Origin: Croceibacterium atlanticum | GTDB taxonomy: Bacteria; Pseudomonadota; Alphaproteobacteria; Sphingomonadales; Sphingomonadaceae | Direction of reading: 5' to 3' | Assembly (NCBI RefSeq): GCF_001008165.2 | Contig: NZ_CP011452.2 | Coordinates: forward strand, 2,046,001-2,110,000 | Length of the DNA: 64,000 nucleotides | Part shown: positions 9,235-18,251 of the stretch, in pieces | How the letters are laid out: every line of letters starts with the position of its first letter | Position numbering within the stretch: position 1 is the first letter of the stretch | Translations under genes and position numbers: made by a program | Notes under the pieces: generated by a model | What the model saw: only the letters and a program-made list of their open reading frames with translations | Database searches by the model: none | Told to the model about the DNA's origin: nothing

Positions 9235-10458
9235 ATGCAAATATCTTTGGTGGACGCATTATCGACGGCGCGCCAAATCTCCGCGCTGATTCGCAAGCAT
9301 GACAGTATTTCGATTGCGGTCGCCTGGGGTGGCATTACTCCGGTTGCAGAGATCTTGCTTGCGAACAGTGAGAAATTTGAATCGATCCTTCTCGGCGTCG
9401 ACTTTTCAGCGACCGAGGCCGATTTCATCGATCGTCTCGTCGATGTTCCTAACGCCTACGTAGCGAAGAACCGCCCAGGCTGCTTCCACCCCAAGATATT
9501 CTACTTCGAGTCCGGCGCGAAGGCTGAAGCCGTCATCGGTAGCTCCAACTTCACCAAAGGCGGGCTCGGCAACAACTTTGAAGCCGGCGTTCACGCCAAG
9601 GGCGCTGCTGACCATCCCTTTTTCGCGCAGGTTCGCGAGCAGCTTAAAGCTTACGCAAACCTTCGCTTACCTATCACGCAGGACCTTGCGAGGAGCTACA
9701 GGCGCCAAGCTAGAGCTGCAGCGAGCAAGCCGAGGCCGATGCACCCTATACTACCGGACGAACGTAAAACCTGGAACCGCGTAAACTCGGCGCTGGCAAC
9801 GATGGAATGGTCCAAATTCGTTGAGCTCGCGCGGATCGATCGCTTTCATGATTTTACGAAACGCATGAAGCTCATGCGTGCGATCCAGGCAATCTTTTCC
9901 CGCACGCCATCATTCGCGAAAGTCACTGTCGCCGAGGCGAAGGGCATTGCAGGTGTCCTTGGAAGAAGCGAGGCCGAGGAGGAAGGCCTCGACGGCCTCG
10001 ACTGGGGATGGTTCGGTTCGATGGGGGGCGCGGGCACTTTTGCCGAGCTGATTGGTCTTGAGGATGGCGCCCTTGCTGCCGCACTCGATGCCATCCCGCG
10101 GCGTGGCGATGTTACCGAGGCCGACTTTGATGATTATGTTGCTGCCTTCACAGCGGCGTTCTCGAATTCATCACGAACGGCGCGGCTTGCGCCGGCAACC
10201 CGGCTCCTCGCAATGAAGCGCCCCGATTTTTTCGTTTGTGTGAACGGCGGCAACACGCCGGGCCTTGCCGAAGCTTTGTCTTTCGCGCCGACCACCATCA
10301 AGCTCGAAAATTATTGGGGGCGGGTGATTGAACCAATTCGCCAGGCACCTTGGTACACTTCCTCGCGTCCGACGGGTAGGAATATGGAACTTTGGGATGC
10401 GCGCGTCGCCATGCTTGATGCCATCTACTACAGGCCCACGACCAAGGGAGACTCTTGA
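9235..10458 (+). CDS. Phospholipase D-like (HKD) nuclease-type protein
   Basis: A 407-residue protein. The N-terminal 125 residues carry one PLD-type motif: HPKIFYF (H85, K87) followed by IGSSNFTKGGLGNNFEAGV (G102, S103, N105), as in PLD-superfamily nucleases such as the BfiI/NgoFVII type that work as dimers. Residues 130-407 are an extra helical domain of unknown role with a later GG-rich segment. The ATG at 9235 is preferred because it begins the fold; an upstream in-frame start at 9187 is possible. The next gene begins within its stop codon. A role in restriction or DNA end processing is plausible but not shown. Confidence 0.75.
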   Translation: MQISLVDALSTARQISALIRKHDSISIAVAWGGITPVAEILLANSEKFESILLGVDFSATEADFIDRLVDVPNAYVAKNRPGCFHPKIFYFESGAKAEAVIGSSNFTKGGLGNNFEAGVHAKGAADHPFFAQVREQLKAYANLRLPITQDLARSYRRQARAAASKPRPMHPILPDERKTWNRVNSALATMEWSKFVELARIDRFHDFTKRMKLMRAIQAIFSRTPSFAKVTVAEAKGIAGVLGRSEAEEEGLDGLDWGWFGSMGGAGTFAELIGLEDGALAAALDAIPRRGDVTEADFDDYVAAFTAAFSNSSRTARLAPATRLLAMKRPDFFVCVNGGNTPGLAEALSFAPTTIKLENYWGRVIEPIRQAPWYTSSRPTGRNMELWDARVAMLDAIYYRPTTKGDS

Positions 10459-10973
10459 TGAACGCTGCATCCGAGGCGGAAAGCAGGCTTTGGAATTGGT
10501 CTGGCTGCTTTGCAGACCTCGCCCCAGCGGATCAGCGCGCCGTCGCCCAGCTCATCAAGGAAGGGCGCGCGATTGAAGGCACCGTCGATGAGATTCTGCA
10601 AAGGCTCCGGCGTACGCGGATGGTCACCATGATAAGGGAAGGCGAAAACGGTCGCGTCGCCGGCGTTGCCGCCCTCAAGGAACCATCGCGCAATTACCGA
10701 CTGAACAAGTTCGCCGATGCAGGGGTTGCAATCGCAGGTTTCGAAAACGCCCCGGAGCTCGGCTACGTCGTGATCCATGCAGATCGGCGCGGGCAGAAAC
10801 TCTCGGGTGGCCTCGTCGAACTGATCGCGCAGCAGCTTAGCGAGCCGACCTTCGCGACGACCGATAGCAATACGATGCGCAACAACCTCACGCGATCCGG
10901 TTTCATTCGTGTCGGTCAAGACTGGCAGGGCCATAAGGGAGCGCTTTCACTCTGGGTGTTCGCGCCGCGCTGA
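10458..10973 (+). CDS. GNAT-like protein coupled to the PLD nuclease
   Basis: A 171-residue protein with an acetyltransferase-like pattern: a central VAGVAALKEP strand, ELGYVVIHADRRGQKLSGGLVELIAQQL that resembles the acetyl-CoA-binding motif A (R/Q-x-x-G-x-G/S), then TTDSNTMRNNLTRSGFIRVGQ typical of the GNAT C-terminus. Its ATG overlaps the TGA of the PLD gene, so the two are likely made together. Substrate unknown. Confidence 0.7.
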   Translation: MNAASEAESRLWNWSGCFADLAPADQRAVAQLIKEGRAIEGTVDEILQRLRRTRMVTMIREGENGRVAGVAALKEPSRNYRLNKFADAGVAIAGFENAPELGYVVIHADRRGQKLSGGLVELIAQQLSEPTFATTDSNTMRNNLTRSGFIRVGQDWQGHKGALSLWVFAPR

Positions 10974-11159
10974 TCCGGCAAATTGCCGTGGGGGTAGGAC
11001 CGACCTGACCCGTCGGCCCTTCAGGTCGATCACCCGATCAATCAGTCATCAGCGGCTTTGCAGCTGAGTAACGACGAACCGTCGATCGCTGCAGCTGCGA
11101 ACTGCATTCCAGAAACTTAGCGCTGGACGTTAGTTTCGCGCCAACCCATCATCCCGATC

Positions 11160-11258
11160 ATGGAAACCAAGACGCTTCTGACGCCCGGCCATCTCGTCGA
11201 CAGGCCCGATCACGACCGGCTGGCGGCCCGGTTCGAGTTTTATCAGGCGGCGAACTGA
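11160..11258 (+). CDS. Possible 32-residue leader ORF
   Basis: A short frame (METKTLLTPGHLVDRPDHD...) ending 6 bases before the next gene, with the ribosome-binding sequence of that gene (GAGGCGGG) overlapping its end. It could be a coupled leader or the tail of a degraded gene. No family is recognised. Confidence 0.25.
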   Translation: METKTLLTPGHLVDRPDHDRLAARFEFYQAAN

Positions 11259-11264
11259 GGCGGG

Positions 11265-12176
11265 ATGGCGATCGCGCCAATCTTCGAGTCGTCCTGCGAT
11301 CTCGCCGACCGCTTGCCCGTGATGATCGCGGAATTTCTCGACATCGAGCAGAAGCTAAAACGCCGCTTTCGCGAAGACAGCGTCACCGACATCCTCGCGG
11401 CTTCGCTGCTATCGTTGCCCGGCAACGGCGTCGTGGTTCTGACACCGCCGGAATCGAAGACCGGCGGGGACTTCGATCTGCTGGTTGTCGATCCGCTATC
11501 AGGCGATGCCGTCCAGTTTCGCATCCAGGCCAAGCGGCTCACGCCGCACAAGCATGACTGGGAGATCGGCTCCTATACTGAACTTGCCCATCCGCATAAC
11601 AGCGGCGTGCAATCGCAGACGCTGCTGCGCGGCCTGGGCAAGGAAGCGATCACTACCATACCGCTCTACGCCTTCTACAATCCGGCGCATGTCTGCACCG
11701 CATCGGGCGGCACTGTCTCTGGTATCGAGCTCGCCAGTGGCTGGGAAATCCGCGAGCGGATCAAGGCGATAGTCAAGGTGAAGCCCAAGCGCCTCCCGTA
11801 CAAGCGTATCGGCTCGCTCCAGCCACTGTTCTTTCCGCTCTCGACCATCCTGTGTGCGCCTGCCACCACGCACCGTGCCTCCGATATTCCAACCCCGGCG
11901 GATGCACGCCAGGCGGTGGTGGACGCGATCGAAGCGCGATCGGGCCTTGCCGGTTTCGGCCAGACGCTGGCGCTCCCCGAGGTGACAGTGAAGGCGCTCC
12001 CGCGCGAGCGCGCAACAGCAGACGGGGAGGTGCGGCATAGACGGCGGCCCGCGTCGCGCAGCGAAGACCGGCGCGACGGGCTGCCAGCGATCATCCGCAG
12101 CGCCGTCGAACGTCGCGGTGAGCGCATCATCACCGCAAGAGTCAAACGGCCAAAGGTGCTGCTGATCGCGGACTGA
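11265..12176 (+). CDS. PD-(D/E)XK nuclease-like protein (DUF6615-like)
   Basis: A 303-residue protein. The first 100 residues show a restriction-endonuclease-like core: ESKTGGDFDLLVVD (E63, D69, D71) followed by QFRIQAKRL (Q88, K90), the E...D...QxK variant of the PD-(D/E)XK signature. It resembles the DUF6615 type by memory; this could not be searched. The C-terminal 70 residues are basic and low in structure (many Arg), perhaps nucleic-acid binding. It has a good ribosome-binding site and appears to be a single-gene unit convergent with the HNH gene. Confidence 0.65.
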   Translation: MAIAPIFESSCDLADRLPVMIAEFLDIEQKLKRRFREDSVTDILAASLLSLPGNGVVVLTPPESKTGGDFDLLVVDPLSGDAVQFRIQAKRLTPHKHDWEIGSYTELAHPHNSGVQSQTLLRGLGKEAITTIPLYAFYNPAHVCTASGGTVSGIELASGWEIRERIKAIVKVKPKRLPYKRIGSLQPLFFPLSTILCAPATTHRASDIPTPADARQAVVDAIEARSGLAGFGQTLALPEVTVKALPRERATADGEVRHRRRPASRSEDRRDGLPAIIRSAVERRGERIITARVKRPKVLLIAD

Positions 12177-12188
12177 CCGCGCGACTGT

Positions 12189-13139
12189 TCAGGGTTTGGT
12201 TTGCCGCCAATGCGGTTTCGCGAACGGCCGGTCATCCCAATCGTCGGGGAGATCGAACAACTGATCGTCCTCATCCGCGATCGGCGTCTCGGCACGCCAG
12301 GCAAAGCCGTTGGTGGTATCGCCCCAAGCGAAATCTATCTGTTCCTTGGGAAGCGCAGCGACAAACGCGTCGCGTTCCTCGGCGGGACCGTAAAGGCCGA
12401 AGACCCGATACCGCCCGTTCCACTCGACCGCCCAGCTCGCCAGTTCGCTGTCGGGCTTGCGTCGCATCTCATGCCGAAAATAGCCGTCGGCCAAGATGGC
12501 CGTGCAGACCGGCTCCCAGCTTCGGGTTGCTGCCACAAAGGCCGTTATCCTCTGGTTGCCCCAATCCTCTTTGGTCAGATGGCCAAGCGTCAGAAACTCG
12601 CCAGGCTCCAGCCATTTCCCGTGCCCACGCTCGACGTCGAATGAGCGGAAATGGGTGAAACCCTGCACATGATAGTAAGCGAGTCGGGCAACCCTCTGCT
12701 CCTCGAGCGTTGGCATTGCGACGCCGCTATAGGTCATCGAGACACCGCCGCCGATCGGAATGCTGGCGTCAATCTTGTTGTAGCTCTGCGCCGCGAGTCG
12801 CCGTGTTGCCGGGCTGAACGCACCCTTGGATTTGCGAGCAACGGTCCGCCGCAGGCGCTCGTCGTCTCGTACATATTCACCGCGTGTGTCCGGGAGCATA
12901 GTGATGATCGAGATATCATCCTCAAGCGCAGCCTTGCGGTCGTTACACGGCCGGCAGCTTTTCACCTGAAGGAAGAAGCCGGTCGCCAATGTGCCCTCGG
13001 GCACGAAGCGCCGTCCGACGACATGGTCTTGCGTCGAGGTTTTCCGCTCCAGTTCGGCGCCGCAATAAGCGCATTTGCGATTGGGCAAGCTGACCGGCTT
13101 GTCGGGATCGAAGGCTTCTCTGAGATCCACATCGGTCAT
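12189..13139 (-). CDS. HNH endonuclease-like protein
   Basis: A 316-residue protein with an N-terminal HNH-type zinc-nuclease core: CAYCG (C23, C26), STQDHVVGRRFVP with D38/H39, and KSCRPCNDRKA (C62, C65, N66). The two CxxC pairs and the DHxxxR element fit the HNH_5-like fold. The remaining 240 residues are unassigned. The start codon overlaps the stop of the upstream DUF4238 gene as ATGA, so the two form a coupled pair. Confidence 0.75.
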   Translation of the reverse strand: MTDVDLREAFDPDKPVSLPNRKCAYCGAELERKTSTQDHVVGRRFVPEGTLATGFFLQVKSCRPCNDRKAALEDDISIITMLPDTRGEYVRDDERLRRTVARKSKGAFSPATRRLAAQSYNKIDASIPIGGGVSMTYSGVAMPTLEEQRVARLAYYHVQGFTHFRSFDVERGHGKWLEPGEFLTLGHLTKEDWGNQRITAFVAATRSWEPVCTAILADGYFRHEMRRKPDSELASWAVEWNGRYRVFGLYGPAEERDAFVAALPKEQIDFAWGDTTNGFAWRAETPIADEDDQLFDLPDDWDDRPFAKPHWRQTKP

Positions 13140-15265
13140 TGCAGCACATTCTCGCCATCATAGGGTAGCTGAAAATTGGGGGACGCGGGAGCGAACTTCG
13201 GAACATCTTCGAGAATATCGATGCCCGGCAGCAGGAGCGGCGCCAGCGGCCGATCGGATACGACACAGCGGATGTCGTCGCCCTCGGGCCAGCAATAGAT
13301 GCCAAGACTCCAGAACAGGCGTTCAACATGGCGACTGAGCGTAGTCACGACCGCAAGGTCGATCGCGCCATCTTCGCCATAGCTCGCCGCGAGATCGCGC
13401 CCGAACAGCGCAAGCCAATGGTCGAGCCCGGACGGTGCCAACCTTGCCGCCAGATCGTCGCCGGCAAAGGGCTGATCAGGCGCCAAACCATCACGATGGC
13501 CCAGCCAGTCAGCGACATGGTTGAGCGCGGCCGAGACGCATTCGAGTGCGATCAGCGAAGCTTCGCCGACATCACTATCATCTGCCATGCGCGCGCGAGC
13601 GGCTCCAATTTCGTTCCGCGCGAAATCGAGACTGGTGATGACCAGGTCGGCATAGTTCTCGCCCTGATCCGGATCGACAAAGGCGGCTTGTTTCGCGCTC
13701 CAATAGCCATTGGTAGCATGGGCAACGGCGAGGTGCAGCTCGCGGCCCATTGCATCGGGTGTGAACGGCGGAACATCGGCATAGCGCGTGCCATGGGCGA
13801 TCCCGGCCAGCATCTTGATCAGCAGGTGCAGGCTCGATGCGCGCAGGTCCGTATCGTCCGAGGTCCAGGCAGCGGCGATCCCAGCCGCCAGCACGAGATG
13901 CGACTTGGGCTTGCCATCGCGGACCACGGTCACCGGCTTGGCGACGCCGATGCCATATCCAAGGGCACCGCTGGCCACCGGCGGCAGATCGGGGTCGCCG
14001 CGATCGAGCTTCGCTAGCGCATCGCCATAATCGGCCGCGATGGTGACACCATCGAGATCGTGGAGCGGGATGTCGCGCGATAGCGCCCCAACCACGCTCT
14101 GGAGGATAGCGGCATATTCCTGCGCCAGCACATCGTCGCCGAAATCATGCAACGTGACGCAGTAGGAAAAGTCCGCCAGCGCAAACGTTCGTGGCTGCGC
14201 CCGCGGGAGGTCGGTTCCGTCGTGATCACGCCGCGCCGCTTCCGCGTCATGTACGGACTCGGCAATCGATGCCGCCAGCGCCTGCGCCGGACCGCTGCCG
14301 ATCGTGGCGCTCAGGCCTTCAGCATCGAACTCGCTTGCGGCGACGAAGAAGCCCTGACAACTCGCTGCCGCCTGCGCATTATAGGTCGTCAGATCGACGT
14401 CAGTCGCAGTGTCGCGCCGGCCGACCAGAATACGGTCATGCGCCACCGGCAACAGGATCAGCTCGGCATCAGCGGCCGTCGTGAACAGAAGCGGCGCCAG
14501 TGAATGTCCGGTCTCGCGTGCGAGCGCCACGGCGTCGGGCAGGATCAAGTCAACCCCGGCCTCGATGGTCCAGTGAAAGCCGGTGAGAGCCTTGACCCAG
14601 CCATGATCGTCGAGCGGCTTGGCGACGATCGCATTGTGACTGTCGCGCACTCGGCTCGCGAGATCCTTGAACAACGTGGGGAACATCGGCGTGAGCGTGG
14701 CGGCCGCTTGCGCAGCCAGTTCGCTGCCGCGTTCGCGCACGAAGAAGGACAGCAATCGTTCGCTGAGCGGCGCTGGAAATCCCGTCGGCACGAGATCTTG
14801 GGCGGTGCTGCTGATGGCCTCCGTCACAGCGGAGGCTAACATCGGGCTGTCGATCCCCATCATAGCGCCGAGGCGCATCGGATCGGTGAAGAGGGTCTCG
14901 ATCTCGTTTGTGATGCCGTCGATCCCGTGCTCGATCGTTTGGCGCAGATGCGCAGTGCGCATGACCAGATGGACGGTGATCCGTGCGGCCAGGCCCGGCT
15001 CGATCGAGGTGCCGGGTGGCGTTGTGCGCAGGATCGCGACATCCTTGCCCAAGTCCTGTTCGAACGCGGTGATCGCGTCGTCCAACGTAAGTTCGCCCGG
15101 CGCCCCCTTACGCGAGTAGAACCAGTCTTCAGTGCCTACATCCTTGATGCCGACCAGCCGCGCAGCTCCGCCAGCACGGTGCAACCAGATACGCTCGCCA
15201 TCCAGCTCAGCGAGAAATCCGCGTTGTAGAAGCCGCGGCACATAATGTTGTCTTTTCCCCGCCAT
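13136..15265 (-). CDS. DUF4238-family protein
   Basis: A 709-residue protein that starts with KRQHYVPRLLQRGF, the hallmark opening of the DUF4238 family; residues up to about 260 fit that domain. The C-terminal 440 residues are unusual for the family, which is normally near 300 residues, and contain no motif I can name. The start at 15265 is chosen because it places the QHYVPR motif at the N-terminus; a start nine codons upstream exists. The function of DUF4238 is unknown, but it is often found in mobile and defence-rich regions. Coupled to the HNH gene. Confidence 0.72.
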   Translation of the reverse strand: MAGKRQHYVPRLLQRGFLAELDGERIWLHRAGGAARLVGIKDVGTEDWFYSRKGAPGELTLDDAITAFEQDLGKDVAILRTTPPGTSIEPGLAARITVHLVMRTAHLRQTIEHGIDGITNEIETLFTDPMRLGAMMGIDSPMLASAVTEAISSTAQDLVPTGFPAPLSERLLSFFVRERGSELAAQAAATLTPMFPTLFKDLASRVRDSHNAIVAKPLDDHGWVKALTGFHWTIEAGVDLILPDAVALARETGHSLAPLLFTTAADAELILLPVAHDRILVGRRDTATDVDLTTYNAQAAASCQGFFVAASEFDAEGLSATIGSGPAQALAASIAESVHDAEAARRDHDGTDLPRAQPRTFALADFSYCVTLHDFGDDVLAQEYAAILQSVVGALSRDIPLHDLDGVTIAADYGDALAKLDRGDPDLPPVASGALGYGIGVAKPVTVVRDGKPKSHLVLAAGIAAAWTSDDTDLRASSLHLLIKMLAGIAHGTRYADVPPFTPDAMGRELHLAVAHATNGYWSAKQAAFVDPDQGENYADLVITSLDFARNEIGAARARMADDSDVGEASLIALECVSAALNHVADWLGHRDGLAPDQPFAGDDLAARLAPSGLDHWLALFGRDLAASYGEDGAIDLAVVTTLSRHVERLFWSLGIYCWPEGDDIRCVVSDRPLAPLLLPGIDILEDVPKFAPASPNFQLPYDGENVLQ

Positions 15266-15559
15266 CGCTCGCTCACTTGAGTGGTTTTCCAAACAATGTA
15301 GATGGCATCATCCGGTCATCAACATCTGAAATCTCGTCACTCTTTGGCATTCAAAGAGTGCAAGTCGATCGTTTGCGTAGTCGAGAAAGTGATGGCATCC
15401 AGAGAAACTGGCCGTCCGCGTCTGGTCATCGAAGGCTGATCACTGAATAGCCGGCAAGTCTCGCAAGCCGACCCACAATTTCGCCGCTTGGGATGTCCGC
15501 TATCTCAATAGGCCCTCCTGAAACCTGCCGTTCCGGATCGTCCGACCTAGCGTTCATTT

Positions 15560-15976
15560 CTACTCGGATGGATTTCGATCCTCGACAACCTCTTGAGCAA
15601 CCCTCCGTCCGCTGGCGAGCCTTCGTCCCAACGCATCAATGAAGGCATCGTAGCGATCTCCACCCAAGCTGCGTAGCACGGTCCGGTCGCTTTCCGGCGG
15701 TGGCGGAGTGGATGTCAGCCAAAAGCGAACGAATAGCGCGATCATCTCGACACTGATGCCAAGATCACGTTCAAGCCGCGCCACCTTACGGTCAAGTCGG
15801 TCTATACGTTTTGTCATCGCCGCCTCGCGGCGCTCGTCGCCATCGGGTGACAGGAAAGAGGCTATAGCTGCCTCGGCAATCAGCGAACGCGATTGCCCGC
15901 GCCGGTCGGCATAGGCAGCCAGCGCCCTCATAAGTTCCTGGTCGAGATAGACCGAAAGTCGCGCCTTGGTCGTCAC
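15560..15976 (-). CDS. Ribbon-helix-helix (CopG-type) regulator of the transfer region
   Basis: A 138-residue protein with an N-terminal ribbon-helix-helix (ARLSVYLDQELMRALAAYADRRGQSRSLIAEAAIASFL) and a following helical region with a MTKRIDRLDRKVARLERDLGI coiled coil. In ICE Trb clusters a CopG-like gene of this type lies between traG and trbB. Its start overlaps the stop of traG as ATGA. It probably regulates transfer genes or assists the relaxosome. Its normal neighbour trbB is now 9 kb away because of the cargo block. Confidence 0.85.
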   Translation of the reverse strand: MTTKARLSVYLDQELMRALAAYADRRGQSRSLIAEAAIASFLSPDGDERREAAMTKRIDRLDRKVARLERDLGISVEMIALFVRFWLTSTPPPPESDRTVLRSLGGDRYDAFIDALGRRLASGRRVAQEVVEDRNPSE

Positions 15977-17979
15977 AATTCAATACCGTCATCGGGATCG
16001 AGTGATGCCTGACGCGCTACGGTCCGCATCTGACGGCGCACCGTGGCTTGCCGCGCGGCATCGCTATCCGGTTCGGGATCGTCCGGTTCGAACTCGTTGG
16101 CTGGCGCGGATTTGGGAGCCGGTGAGATATCGACATGACGTTCCATATCGGGCTGTCGGCGCAACCCGGCATTTTCGGTCTCGTCATCCTCGCACGATAA
16201 TTCGGCCAATTTGTCTACCGGTGCCGGTTCAGACACCGGTGACACAATGATTGGAGGCAGGCCGCTCCAATCATCGGGACGCGTCTTGCGTGCTCTGCCT
16301 TCAATATTCGGCGGAGAAACAACTCGTTCGGTGAACCGCCGGTCCTTATAGTAGCGGACCTTCTGCGCCCTAATTGGCGGGATACCGGCGACCATGACGA
16401 TCTCATCGTCGGGTGGAAGCTGCATGACCTCACCCGGCGTAAGGAGCTGGCGGGCAGTTTCCGAGCGCGACACCATCAGGTGCCCAAGCCAGGGCGACAG
16501 GCGATGGCCGGCATAGTTCTTCATCGCCCGCATTTCGGTAGCCGTGCCCAGTGCATCCGAAATGCGCTTGGCGGTACGTTCATCATTGGTGGCGAACGAC
16601 ACCCGCACATGACAGTTGTCGAGGATCGCGTTGTTCGGTCCATATGCCTTCTCGATCTGGTTGAGGCTTTGGGCGATCAGAAAGCTCTGGATGCCATAGC
16701 CTGCCATGAAGGCCAGCGCGCTCTCGAAGAAATCTAGCCGCCCGAGTGCCGGAAACTCGTCGAGCATTAGGAGCAAGCGGTGGCGCGACTGTCGGGCCTG
16801 CAAATCCTCGGTCAATCGCCGTCCTATCTGGTTGAGGATCAGGCGGATGAGCGGCTTGGTGCGCGAGATGTCGCTGGGCGGCACGACCAGATACAGTGTC
16901 GTTGGTCGCTCACTCTCGACCAGATCCGCGATGCGCCATTCGCAGCTGCGTGTCACCTGTGCGACCACGGGATCGCGATAGAGACCCAGGAAAGACATGG
17001 CCGTGCTGAGCACACCCGATCGTTCGTTCGCCGATTTGTTCAACAGCTCGCGCGCGGCGCTGGCGACGACGGGATGGACACCTGCCTTACCCAGATGCAG
17101 CGTAGTCATCATCGCGCGTAACGTCGATTCGATGGGCTGCCGCGGGTCCGACAGGAAGGCGGCAACGCCGGCCAGCGTCTTGTCTTCGCCAGCATAGAGA
17201 ACATGTAGAATTGCGCCGACCAGCAGTGCATGGCTGGTCTTCTCCCAATGGTTGCGCTTTTCAAGGCTGCCTTCCGGATCGACCAGGACGTCAGCGACAT
17301 TCTGCACGTCGCGCACTTCCCAGGCGCCTTTGCGAATTTCGAGCAGCGGATTGTATGCTGCCGATGCAGCATTGGTCGGATCGAACAGCAATACGCGGCC
17401 GTGACGCGCGCGAAAGCCCGCCGTGAGCTGCCAGTTCTCTCCCTTGATATCGTGAACGATCGCGGAGCCAGGCCATGTAAGCAGCGACGGCACAACCAGA
17501 CCGACGCCCTTGCCGCTGCGGGTCGGAGCGAAGCACAGCACATGCTCGGGTCCGTGATGGCGCAGATAGTCCGATCCGAGACGGCCGAGAACGACACCCT
17601 CGTCACGCAACAGCCCGGCGGTCCGAGCTTCTCCCATGGTCGCCCAGCGTGCGGACCCATAGGTCTCAGCGTTTCGCGCTTCCCGCGCACGCCAAGCGGA
17701 CATCGCAATGGCGACGACGATTGCAGCGAAACCGCCCGACACGGCGATATAGGCGCCCGTCCTGAATATCTCCGGGGCGTAGGCGTCGAATGCAAACCAC
17801 CACCAGAAGAAGGCTGGCGGCGGATAGACGGGCCAGTCACCCAAAAAGAACCAAGGCGGTCCCAGTTCCGGCTGATAGGCCAGCGCTGCTGCCGTCCATT
17901 GGGTCGCGCTCCAGATCGAAACGAGCACGATCTGGAACACGGCGATGATCTGGCCCCATAGAATTCTGGTCGCGGACAT
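15973..17979 (-). CDS. traG: Type IV coupling protein TraG (VirD4 family)
   Basis: A 668-residue coupling ATPase that brings the relaxase-DNA complex to the channel. Two N-terminal membrane segments (about 10-32 and 76-96) are followed by Walker A APTRSGKGVG (about 151-160), the IVHDIKGENW motif, and Walker B LLMLDEFPALGRL near residue 400. The C-terminal 80 residues are acidic and disordered, as usual for substrate recognition. First gene of the traG-copG unit. Confidence 0.95.
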   Translation of the reverse strand: MSATRILWGQIIAVFQIVLVSIWSATQWTAAALAYQPELGPPWFFLGDWPVYPPPAFFWWWFAFDAYAPEIFRTGAYIAVSGGFAAIVVAIAMSAWRAREARNAETYGSARWATMGEARTAGLLRDEGVVLGRLGSDYLRHHGPEHVLCFAPTRSGKGVGLVVPSLLTWPGSAIVHDIKGENWQLTAGFRARHGRVLLFDPTNAASAAYNPLLEIRKGAWEVRDVQNVADVLVDPEGSLEKRNHWEKTSHALLVGAILHVLYAGEDKTLAGVAAFLSDPRQPIESTLRAMMTTLHLGKAGVHPVVASAARELLNKSANERSGVLSTAMSFLGLYRDPVVAQVTRSCEWRIADLVESERPTTLYLVVPPSDISRTKPLIRLILNQIGRRLTEDLQARQSRHRLLLMLDEFPALGRLDFFESALAFMAGYGIQSFLIAQSLNQIEKAYGPNNAILDNCHVRVSFATNDERTAKRISDALGTATEMRAMKNYAGHRLSPWLGHLMVSRSETARQLLTPGEVMQLPPDDEIVMVAGIPPIRAQKVRYYKDRRFTERVVSPPNIEGRARKTRPDDWSGLPPIIVSPVSEPAPVDKLAELSCEDDETENAGLRRQPDMERHVDISPAPKSAPANEFEPDDPEPDSDAARQATVRRQMRTVARQASLDPDDGIEL

Positions 17980-18042
17980 GAGACCTCCTTCTCATAAGGA
18001 GGAGGTCAGCAAGCTACGGATGCAAGCAGCGATCGTGTCCAG

Positions 18043-18076
18043 CGCAGCCTGGCGAAGAAAGACAGGGAATGGAGTA
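18043..18076 (-). promoter_or_regulatory. Copy 2 of the shared 34-bp motif, upstream of traG
   Basis: It matches 6474-6507 with three mismatches and lies about 63 bases before the traG start in the same relative orientation as copy 1 before trbB. It also marks the left border of the second cargo block. Confidence 0.55.
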
Positions 18077-18251
18077 TTCGCTTATTTCGCGTGGTCGCAG
18101 AATGTCGGCTTCGCGCCCTAATTGCTGACATGAGAAGCACTTCCCAAAGTCCCCAGAACCTGCCGGGACTTCGTGCGGTCCACAAATTACACGTCAGTTA
18201 ACTAGTGAGTTGTCGAGACAGTCACTGCAGGTTCAACGACCAAAACCAACC

